From NCBI GenBank assembly GCA_021732445.1, contig JAKFUZ010000024.1, positions 22,015 to 86,014 of the forward strand: 64,000 nt of DNA, in the 5' to 3' direction. Every line of letters begins with the position of its first letter. Position 1 is the first letter of the stretch. The translations under genes were made by a program, and so were the position numbers. Under the pieces are notes generated by a model, which was not told where the DNA came from, did no database searches, and saw only the letters and a program-made list of their open reading frames with translations. Below are positions 42,170 to 49,100 of this stretch, piece after piece. The stretch is from Sphingomonas sp. (lineage in GTDB: Bacteria > Pseudomonadota > Alphaproteobacteria > Sphingomonadales > Sphingomonadaceae).

Positions 42170-42636
42170 GACACGCGCTCATTCACTTCAAAGAAATAGC
42201 CATCGAGATCGAAAAAGCTCGCGCCAATCATCGTCTGTTCCTTCCCGTCGAAGCCTGTCACTGCCCAGTCGCGCGGGTCGCAATGGATGCGGCTGCCCGC
42301 GTCCCGAGCGCGTTGGGTGGTCGCGCGGCAATCGCGCGCGGCCACCACGAAGATCGGCGCGCCAAACGCGATTCCCGTCGATGGTTCGGCAGGCGCTGCC
42401 ATTGGCGGATCGGTCCATTGCAGCAGGCCAATCATTCCGATCAGCTCGTCGGCGCATTTCAGGATGATGAGCCTGGTCTGGTCTCCCTTCTTGCCGGCCG
42501 CCAACTGCGTGCCCGAAAGCGTAAACGACGTGTCCATCACCCGTGCCAGCCCGAACACCTGCTCATACCACAGCGCCGCCCGCTCGGCATCGCGCACGAT
42601 CAGCGTCGTGCGCTTGATGATGTCAGGCTCAGCCAT
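42166..42636 (-). CDS. VOC-superfamily (glyoxalase-like) protein
   Basis: 156 residues: IIKRTTLIVRDAERAALWYEQVFGLARVMD in outline, then TGIAFGAPIFVVAARDCRAT and the terminal IGASFFDLDGYFFEVNERV, where F-D-L-D-G-Y is a typical VOC ending. The first strand carries no His where glyoxalase I has it (RTTLIVRD), so the metal site may differ. Stop overlaps the 41726-42169 gene; start overlaps the DUF1330 gene end (42629). Confidence 0.82.
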   Translation of the reverse strand: MAEPDIIKRTTLIVRDAERAALWYEQVFGLARVMDTSFTLSGTQLAAGKKGDQTRLIILKCADELIGMIGLLQWTDPPMAAPAEPSTGIAFGAPIFVVAARDCRATTQRARDAGSRIHCDPRDWAVTGFDGKEQTMIGASFFDLDGYFFEVNERVS

Positions 42637-42949
42637 TGATCTTCGCAGCCTCGATCAGCAGGACCTGGCAATCGGCGATACCTTCCCGCAACTTCTTGAC
42701 TTGGGCATAATCGGGCGAATTCCAAAACGCCTCTGCGGCTGCCCTGTCAGGCCATTCCGAAATGACCATGGAGCCCCCACCATCAAGACCGCCGGCGCCG
42801 AAATCGCCTTCCAGCAAGGTCGCGCCGGGGCCGCGCAGCACATATCTGCCGCCAAACTGTTGGACCAGGTTGGCCGCGGCCATCCCATAGCCGTTGATAA
42901 AGGCGTCGCGGTCGGCAATCCTGGCGGTGACGATCATGTAAGCGGGCAT
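42629..42949 (-). CDS. DUF1330-family protein
   Basis: 106 residues from ATG 42949. MPAYMIVTARIADRDAFINGY, LVQQFGGRYVLRGPGA and MVISEWPDRAAAEAFWNSP make the DUF1330 dimeric alpha-beta barrel recognisable; biochemical function is unknown. A 168-base in-frame upstream extension (to 43117) has no domain match and lies in the promoter, so the internal start is preferred. It is the first gene of the reverse operon 42949-39212, divergent from TonB receptor 2. Confidence 0.83.
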   Translation of the reverse strand: MPAYMIVTARIADRDAFINGYGMAAANLVQQFGGRYVLRGPGATLLEGDFGAGGLDGGGSMVISEWPDRAAAEAFWNSPDYAQVKKLREGIADCQVLLIEAAKING

Positions 42950-43118
42950 CGACAGGCTCCTTCGACATCGGGTTGGTTCAGCCAGTGTGCCTTGCCGGCC
43001 CGATATTTCCTCACATTCGCGGCCCGCTGCAGTCGCCGCGAAACCCCGCTGGCATCGTTCATATCGCCCTCTCTTCCAAGTGTGTCGCTCACGCAACACA
43101 TCTCGACTCGTTAGCATC

Positions 43119-43150
43119 GGCCAATAATTTGTCTGGACAAATTATTGGCC
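43119..43150. promoter_or_regulatory. GntR-type operator copy 5 inside a 32-base near-perfect palindrome
   Basis: Core TTGTCTGGACAA (43129-43140; one mismatch to the consensus). The symmetry does not stop at the core: bases 43119-43150 form a 32-base inverted repeat with 15 matched pairs and a single mismatched centre, arms beginning GGCCAATAATTTGTC. It lies 46 bases before the TonB receptor ATG 43197 and about 170 bases from the divergent DUF1330 ATG 42949. The remaining part of the 247-base gap holds no gene I can support. Confidence 0.82.
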
Positions 43151-43196
43151 AAATGAAAGTCTGTCGTTTGAATTTTGTGCCGAAGGGGAGCCAATC

Positions 43197-45656
43197 ATGC
43201 GACTGATCTTACGGGCCGGGCTGTTGGCGGCGTCAATGTTAACCCCGGCTGCGGCATTTGCGCAGACGGCACCAGCCGTTGACGAGCAGGCGGCAAATGC
43301 GCTGCAGGAAATCATTGTTACCGCGCGCAAGACGTCAGAAAAGCTCCAGGATGTGCCTGTCGCCATCACGGCATTTACTGCTGAAGACATCAAGGCGGCC
43401 AAGATCGAGCGGCTGGTCGATCTTGCGAAGTTGACGCCCGGCCTGAATTTTGCGCCCTTGTTCGGCGCGCAGAACCAGTTGCCGATCATCCGTGGTGCGG
43501 CGCAAACTTTTGGCCAGCTCAACGTTGGTGTGTTTCTTGATGGCATTTATCTGTCAGGCAAGGCGGGCGTCGATCTCGAACTGAACGATCTTGAGCGGGT
43601 CGAGGTGGTGAAAGGGCCGCAATCCGCGCTTTATGGGCGCAACACCTTTGCCGGTGCGATCAACTATGTAACGAAGCGGCCGTCCGCAAAATTATCAGCC
43701 AATGCCGAATTTACCGGCGGCGACAATGGCTTGGTGAAAGCTATCGCCAGTGTCAGCGGACCGCTTAGCGACACGCTGCGCTTCCGCGCCGGCGGCTTTT
43801 TTCGTAAGTTCGATGGTTTTTATCGCAGCGCCATAGATGGCGGCAAGGTCGATTTCGCCCAGAATTACGGCGCCATCGGCACGCTTGAATGGGCCCCCAG
43901 CGACGCGCTGACCGCCACGTTGCGGTTCACCTATTCGAAAGAAGATAATGGCCAGCCGCCATCGAACATCGTTCGCACCAACGGCGGGATCGGCCAGCCT
44001 GCCGGCGCACCGGCATCGCAGCGGCGCAACCTGTTCTATTTCGGAGAGCTTCCCTCAGTCGCACGCAATGGCGTGACCGTTAATACGCGCAGTTCACCCG
44101 GCCTGCCGGGCGGCAGCTATGGCGACCGGGAAGAATCGATTCGCGGCAGCCTTGACCTTGAATATGATTTCGGACCGGTCACGCTGACCTCAATCACGGC
44201 CTATGCAAAGCGCAACGCCGAATTCACCTTCGACGGTGACAACACCATTTGCGATCAGACGGGCGGCTGCCCCACTTTTGGCTTCCCGTTCGTCCCGAAT
44301 CTGCCGGTTGGGGCCAGCGCGTTCAGCCTGTCGAGCAATGACGGGTATTTCCGGGATGTCAGCCAGGAAGTTCGGTTGAGCTCGTCGGGCCAGCAGGTAA
44401 TCGACTGGCTGGTGGGCTTTTATTATTATGACAATATCAATGTGGGTGTCGATCGCGGCCTGAGCCCAACCACAACTGCAGGGCCAACCGCCTATTCTGC
44501 GTTTAACCCCAATTATTCCTATCCGCGCATCCGGTTGACGACGAAGAGCTATTCGGGCTTTGGCTCGCTCAATTGGCACGCGACCGACAAGTTCACCATA
44601 ACGGGTGAAATTCGCTATGAAAGCGAAACGCAGACGTTCGCACAGTGTCCGACCTTTTTTGCCAACCCGCTGGCGACCCCGCCCGCAGGGCCGGCCGCCT
44701 GCGGTGCAGTGCCGTCACCAATCGTGACGTCGCCGACAAGCCCGTTCACGGGCGGCCTGACTGTGTTTCCAAGCCCGGCTGGCACGCCGGCTGCAACAGC
44801 GTTTACGGCCACGCAGCAGACCTTCAGCTTTGCCACGCCGCGCGCGATTTTCAGCTACAAGGTCGATCCTTCGGCGCTGGTCTATGCCAGCTATGCGCGG
44901 GGGGCAAAGACCGGGGGATTCAACACCGGCTTGAACGTGTTTGCCGACCAACGCACCTTTCAGCCGGAAACGACCAACAATTATGAACTTGGCCTGAAAT
45001 CGCGGCTGTTTGGCAACCGGTTGCTGTTCAACGTTGCCGGCTATTACACCGACTGGAATAATCAGCAGGCGGTGTGCCAGAACCCGATCTCGGCCGGCGG
45101 CTCATCCACCAATCGGTCCTATACCTGCAACCTGGCCGCGGCGACGATCTACGGCATCGAAGTGGAAACTTCTTATCGCTTCAATCATGTTTTCTCGGTT
45201 GTCGGCAACTATGCCTGGACGCGTGCCCGTTACGACAGTTTCGTCGACGATTCGGGAGCCCAGAATTTGGCGCTGGCAGGCCTGCCGGCGATTAATTTCA
45301 ACGGCAACTCGTTGCCCTATGTGCCCGATCACAAATTCCTGGTCAGCCCGCGCGTCGATGTGCCGACCGGCGGGGCATTCAAACTCCAGGCGCGTGCCGA
45401 CTTCGTTTATCAGTCAAAGAGCTTTCTCCGCGCCGACAATCTGCAGAATTTTGGCGATCGCGCGACGGTCGACTTTCGTGTGACGGCGACGAGCGGGGCA
45501 TGGCGGCTGCAATTCTTTGTCGACAACGCCTTTGACGATGCATCGCCGGTGGCTGGCGTGCGCTTCTTTGACACCACTAATTACTTCGTGTCGGCGCCAC
45601 TGGTTCAGGGTGCAAACCGTCGGCAATTCGGAGCATCGCTCGGCTATAGTTTCTGA
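43197..45656 (+). CDS. TonB-dependent outer-membrane receptor 2 of the island
   Basis: 819 residues, preceded by GGGGAG. Signal peptide MRLILRAGLLAASMLTPAAA ending at AFAQ. The plug starts EIIVTARKTSEKLQDVPVAI, with VERVEVVKGPQSALYGRNTFAG later; barrel end is RRQFGASLGYSF with terminal Phe. It has the same style as receptor 1 but is only moderately similar in sequence, so they may take up two related compounds. Expression is expected to follow operator copy 5. It is followed by a strong inverted repeat acting as terminator. Confidence 0.93.
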   Translation: MRLILRAGLLAASMLTPAAAFAQTAPAVDEQAANALQEIIVTARKTSEKLQDVPVAITAFTAEDIKAAKIERLVDLAKLTPGLNFAPLFGAQNQLPIIRGAAQTFGQLNVGVFLDGIYLSGKAGVDLELNDLERVEVVKGPQSALYGRNTFAGAINYVTKRPSAKLSANAEFTGGDNGLVKAIASVSGPLSDTLRFRAGGFFRKFDGFYRSAIDGGKVDFAQNYGAIGTLEWAPSDALTATLRFTYSKEDNGQPPSNIVRTNGGIGQPAGAPASQRRNLFYFGELPSVARNGVTVNTRSSPGLPGGSYGDREESIRGSLDLEYDFGPVTLTSITAYAKRNAEFTFDGDNTICDQTGGCPTFGFPFVPNLPVGASAFSLSSNDGYFRDVSQEVRLSSSGQQVIDWLVGFYYYDNINVGVDRGLSPTTTAGPTAYSAFNPNYSYPRIRLTTKSYSGFGSLNWHATDKFTITGEIRYESETQTFAQCPTFFANPLATPPAGPAACGAVPSPIVTSPTSPFTGGLTVFPSPAGTPAATAFTATQQTFSFATPRAIFSYKVDPSALVYASYARGAKTGGFNTGLNVFADQRTFQPETTNNYELGLKSRLFGNRLLFNVAGYYTDWNNQQAVCQNPISAGGSSTNRSYTCNLAAATIYGIEVETSYRFNHVFSVVGNYAWTRARYDSFVDDSGAQNLALAGLPAINFNGNSLPYVPDHKFLVSPRVDVPTGGAFKLQARADFVYQSKSFLRADNLQNFGDRATVDFRVTATSGAWRLQFFVDNAFDDASPVAGVRFFDTTNYFVSAPLVQGANRRQFGASLGYSF

Positions 45657-45682
45657 ACGGCCAACCGCCCGCGTCCGCGAAG

Positions 45683-45707
45683 AACCCCGCCGGATACCGG
45701 CGGGGTT
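45683..45707. terminator. Bidirectional stem-loop between convergent genes
   Basis: A perfect 11-base-pair stem (AACCCCGCCGG and its complement) with an ATA loop, placed between the TonB receptor stop (45656) and the convergent DUF1838 stop (45734). No long T run follows, but position and symmetry fit a two-way transcription terminator. Confidence 0.7.
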
Positions 45708-45733
45708 GCCTGTGCGGCGCTTGATCGACAGCG

Positions 45734-46627
45734 CTATTTGGCGACCGTTGCTTTTCTCGCCGCATCAAGCCGCTTCTTGAATACCGTCCAGGTCGTCTCG
45801 TTGGGGCGAGCATCGTCGACTGGCGGCGGCGCGACATAGGCCGGGTAGCGGGCCGCGATCTCGTCTCGGATTACGGCCGGCAGTTCGGCGTAGCTTTTAA
45901 GTTTCGCTCCCATCGCGTTGAATACGATATTGCCGTGCCGGCCGCGCATCTTCATCCACGGCATCCAGTCAGAGATGCGCACCCAGGAAACCGATGGGTA
46001 GGCAGTCGGATATTTCGTATCGAGCAGTTCGTCGGCCCGGGTGGCGAAATCAAAAATCTCCATCGCGTGATATTTGTTGCCGACGAAATCCTGGTAATCG
46101 CCGCCAAGCGGGTTTTCATAGAATAGCGGGACTTCAATCGGCATCTGCACCCATTGGCCCATGCGCTGCAGGCTAAGGGCATAGGGCTTGCCATCCGTGC
46201 CAATCGGAAAGCTGGGGCGGCCATTTACGGGATCGTTGGCGATGTGCATCACCTCAACCTTTTCGCCGGTCCACGGATTATCCCATTGTCGCACGATCTG
46301 GCCGGTCTTGGGATCGGTAAAGAACATCACCTCGCGGCTCACCTGGCGGAATCCGGTGCCGCGCTTGGGATCGTTAACGGCAACGCATTGGCGGATATTC
46401 ATGCCCTCTCCCCCGAACAGCAATTTGTCGGGTTCGCCGTCAATGCGGGAATAAATCCGGCCAGACCAGTAGTATACCGCAGGCTCATTGTCCTTGGTGC
46501 CGCACTGGGTGCGCTTCATGATTTCTATTGCGTCGGACGGATTGGCGGGGTCAAGCTGCCGTGCTATTGCTATGTTACTTACCGATATTGCAATAAAGGC
46601 GGCTGCCACCGTCACTTTGATATTCAT
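45734..46627 (-). CDS. DUF1838-family exported protein
   Basis: 297 residues from ATG 46627; the longer frame to 46774 covers the promoter and is rejected. The N-terminus (MNIKVTVAAAFIAISVSNIA) is a signal peptide ending near AIARQ. The domain, with KRTQCGTKDNEPAVYYWSGR, FRQVSREVMFFTDPKTG, SFPIGTDGKPYALSLQRMG and WMPWMKMRGRHGNIVFNAMGAK, is the DUF1838 family, whose function is unknown and which often occurs in sphingomonad catabolic clusters. The operator copy 6 lies 60 bases upstream, so it belongs to the regulon even though it sits alone. Confidence 0.85.
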   Translation of the reverse strand: MNIKVTVAAAFIAISVSNIAIARQLDPANPSDAIEIMKRTQCGTKDNEPAVYYWSGRIYSRIDGEPDKLLFGGEGMNIRQCVAVNDPKRGTGFRQVSREVMFFTDPKTGQIVRQWDNPWTGEKVEVMHIANDPVNGRPSFPIGTDGKPYALSLQRMGQWVQMPIEVPLFYENPLGGDYQDFVGNKYHAMEIFDFATRADELLDTKYPTAYPSVSWVRISDWMPWMKMRGRHGNIVFNAMGAKLKSYAELPAVIRDEIAARYPAYVAPPPVDDARPNETTWTVFKKRLDAARKATVAK

Positions 46628-46687
46628 TTCATCCTCCCGGTCGTGGCTCTTTGGCAGGTCATAACCGATAAACAGCCTGATTTGAAT

Positions 46688-46699
46688 ATGTCCGGACAA
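46688..46699. promoter_or_regulatory. GntR-type operator copy 6, ATGTCCGGACAA
   Basis: Eleven of twelve consensus bases; the flanks extend the symmetry to 18 bases (AATATGTCCGGACAAATT, one mismatch). It is 60 bases before the DUF1838 ATG, the same distance as copy 2 from its TonB gene, which supports a common promoter layout. Confidence 0.78.
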
Positions 46700-46853
46700 A
46701 TTAGCCGGCGCAGCGATGTTCTGCCTGGCGTCGGGCATATACCGCAACAGGCGCCCCGATTCTGGCCCGGTCATGCTGGATCGTTGACACGATGCGCCGA
46801 CCAGGGGTTAGGGAAGACCGGGACCGCGCGGCTGGCGCGTCGGCGCGGCGGGC

Positions 46854-46876
46854 GGCGCCGCGGCGCCACATTTTTT
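46854..46876 (+). terminator. GC-rich palindrome followed by T run (possible terminator)
   Basis: The 316-base gap 46628-46943 holds operator copy 6 and, further right, the 14-base palindrome GGCGCCGCGGCGCC (46854-46867) followed by ACA and six T (46871-46876). It looks like a rho-independent terminator on the plus strand, but no plus-strand gene ends just before it, so its purpose is unclear; it may insulate the epimerase gene from the island. I see no other feature in the gap. Confidence 0.35.
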
Positions 46877-46943
46877 GGTGTATGGGTGGCGCGCCGTAAT
46901 CGCCGGGGATGCCGGTGCAACAAGGGGGGATGAGGACGCGCCA

Positions 46944-47873
46944 ATGTCAGCGACCGACAATTCGCCGCGCTATGTGGTGACCGGCCCGTCGGGCTGGGTC
47001 GGACAGGCGATGCTGGCCCATCTCGCCCGCGCCCTGGGCGGGCCGCTGGGCGGGTGCGTTGCCGCCTTTGCCTCGGTTGCGCGCACCGTTGCGTTGCCTG
47101 GGGGCGAAGCCCTTGCGGTGCGCGCGCTGGCCGATTTGCAGCCCGATGATGTCGAGGGCGCCCATGTCATTCACCTTGCGTTCCTCACTAAGGAAAAGGT
47201 CGCGACATTGGGTGCGCGCGCTTTTTTTGACGCCAATCGGGCAATTGACGACATCGTGCTGCGTGCCATTGGAAATGCACGGCCGCGCAGCCTGTTCGTG
47301 GCGTCCTCAGGCGCTGCGGCGCTGGCTGAGGCGGGCAGCGACCATCATCCCTATGGCGTGGCGAAACTCCACCAGGAACGCCGTTTTTGCGATGCTGCCA
47401 CCGCTCGAGGTCTCCCCTTGATCGCGGGGCGCATCTATAATCTTTCGGGGCCGCACATCAACAAGCTAGATGCCTATGCGCTGTCCAATTTCATTCAGCA
47501 GGCCCGCGCGCACGGCCGAATCGCGATCGAGGCGACGGTGCCGGTTTTTCGGTCGTTCCTTCATGTCGATGATCTTTGCGGGCTGATTTGCGCCGCTGGT
47601 CATGGCGGCGTTGGCGGCAACCGCCCGCTGAGCCTTTGCGGCGCCGAAATTGTCGAGATGGCTGACCTGGCAACCGCCGTTGCAGCCTGTTTTGACCAGC
47701 CAATCGCTATCGAGCGCGGCCCGGTCGATTGGGACCGGCCAAGCCGATATGTCGGAGATTTTACGCAGACCCGGAGTCTGGCGCGGCAATTGGGGCTGCC
47801 GCTGCGGCCGCTCTCCCGGCAGGTCGCCGAGACCGTGGCGTGGATGGGCGGCATGTTGCATGACCAAGGCTGA
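46944..47873 (+). CDS. NAD-dependent epimerase/dehydratase (extended SDR)
   Basis: 309 residues from ATG 46944. Rossmann start YVVTGPSGWVGQAMLAHLA (T-G-x-x-G-x-x-G), LFVASSGAAAL with the active-site Ser, Tyr-x3-Lys in HHPYGVAKLHQERRF, and LIAGRIYNLSGPH. Family members interconvert nucleotide sugars. It is 177 bases upstream of a polyprenyl-phosphate glycosyltransferase on the same strand, suggesting cell-surface glycan synthesis or modification. It lies outside the GntR-controlled island. Confidence 0.85.
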   Translation: MSATDNSPRYVVTGPSGWVGQAMLAHLARALGGPLGGCVAAFASVARTVALPGGEALAVRALADLQPDDVEGAHVIHLAFLTKEKVATLGARAFFDANRAIDDIVLRAIGNARPRSLFVASSGAAALAEAGSDHHPYGVAKLHQERRFCDAATARGLPLIAGRIYNLSGPHINKLDAYALSNFIQQARAHGRIAIEATVPVFRSFLHVDDLCGLICAAGHGGVGGNRPLSLCGAEIVEMADLATAVAACFDQPIAIERGPVDWDRPSRYVGDFTQTRSLARQLGLPLRPLSRQVAETVAWMGGMLHDQG

Positions 47874-48050
47874 TGCACGCACACAGCGCCAGCCGCGCCG
47901 GCGCCCGGCATCACGCTGCAACGCTCACCGGGCCATTCGCATTGTGCAAAGATCATGATAGGTGGCGCTGACGGGCGAGATTTTCGGGGGCAATCCGCCA
48001 ATTGGGCTTTGCGGAGTGCCGCCGCGGGTGGGTGGTCATGGAGCGACAGG

Positions 48051-49013
48051 ATGATGGCAGTCAGCAGGCCTGCGCGGCCCGACATTTCGGTCGTGATCCC
48101 GTGTTACAATGAAGAAGAAAATGTCGCGGCAATCTGTGCCGCGGCAGCCGCGCAGCTCGAAGCGCTCAACCTGTCGTTCGACATCATCCTCATCGACAAT
48201 CGATCCGACGACCGCACCGTGAGCATCGCCCGCGAGCTCTGCGCGCGCGACCCGCGGGTGCGGCTCATCGTCAACACGCGCAACTTCGGCCAGATGCGCT
48301 CGCCGACGCACGCCATCTATCAGGCGAGAGGCCGGGCCGTGATCGGGCTGTGCGCTGATTTTCAGGACCCTCCCGAGCTTATTCCCCAATTTGTCGCGCG
48401 CTGGCAGGCCGGCGCCGACATGGTGCTTGGCGTGCGCCAGGTTGAGGCAAAGGTTGGCGTTGTGCTCCAGGCCATCCGCCGCCTCTCTTATTGGCTGGCG
48501 CGCAAATTCGGCGATTATCCGGTGATCCCCAACGCAACCGGCTTTGGACTTTACGACGCCAAGGTCATCGACGCGACCCGCCAGCTTGCCGAGCCCGAAC
48601 CGTTTTTTCGCGGGATGCTGGTGGAAACCGGCTACCGAATCGAGACGATCCTTTATGCCCGACCGCCGCGCGCCGCAGGCGTTTCGAAAAATGATTTTTT
48701 TGCGCTGCTCGAATTTGCGATGTCGGCCGCATCGGGCTCCTCCAAGCGGCTGTTGCGGGCGCCAATATATGTCGGGGCATTGTGCAGCATTGCCGCCCTG
48801 GGGATGCTGATTGGCGGCTTGACGGCTTTTTTCCTGGGCCGGCCAATCGCCGGGTGGTTTATCGCCACCATCGTTCAGGTGCAGTTTGGCCTTTTGTTCG
48901 GCTTCATTGGCCTGCTTGGCGACAATGTGCGGATCATTTCCGAACGGACACGCCGCACGCCGCTGGTCGTTGAGCTTGAGCGGGTCAATTTTCCGCCCGA
49001 CTATGGCGACTGA
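48051..49013 (+). CDS. GT2-family glycosyltransferase, polyprenyl-phosphate type, with C-terminal membrane anchor
   Basis: 320 residues from ATG 48051 (ACAGG just upstream). GT2 core: PDISVVIPCYNEEENVAAIC, FDIILIDNRSDDRTVSIA, NFGQMRSPTHAIYQARG and GLCADFQDPPELI, where D-F-Q-D-P-P replaces the common D-x-D. Two C-terminal transmembrane segments follow (about residues 235-260 and 270-295), as in DPM1/ArnC/GtrB-like enzymes that place a sugar on undecaprenyl phosphate. It probably works with the epimerase upstream on a surface glycan. Confidence 0.88.
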   Translation: MMAVSRPARPDISVVIPCYNEEENVAAICAAAAAQLEALNLSFDIILIDNRSDDRTVSIARELCARDPRVRLIVNTRNFGQMRSPTHAIYQARGRAVIGLCADFQDPPELIPQFVARWQAGADMVLGVRQVEAKVGVVLQAIRRLSYWLARKFGDYPVIPNATGFGLYDAKVIDATRQLAEPEPFFRGMLVETGYRIETILYARPPRAAGVSKNDFFALLEFAMSAASGSSKRLLRAPIYVGALCSIAALGMLIGGLTAFFLGRPIAGWFIATIVQVQFGLLFGFIGLLGDNVRIISERTRRTPLVVELERVNFPPDYGD

Positions 49014-49100
49014 CGCGCAGCGACTGCCAGCATCTGAGCGTCATGGAGTTGCAATGGCCCGGCTGCTAGGATGACCTCCGCAATTTTCTGGAGGATGACG

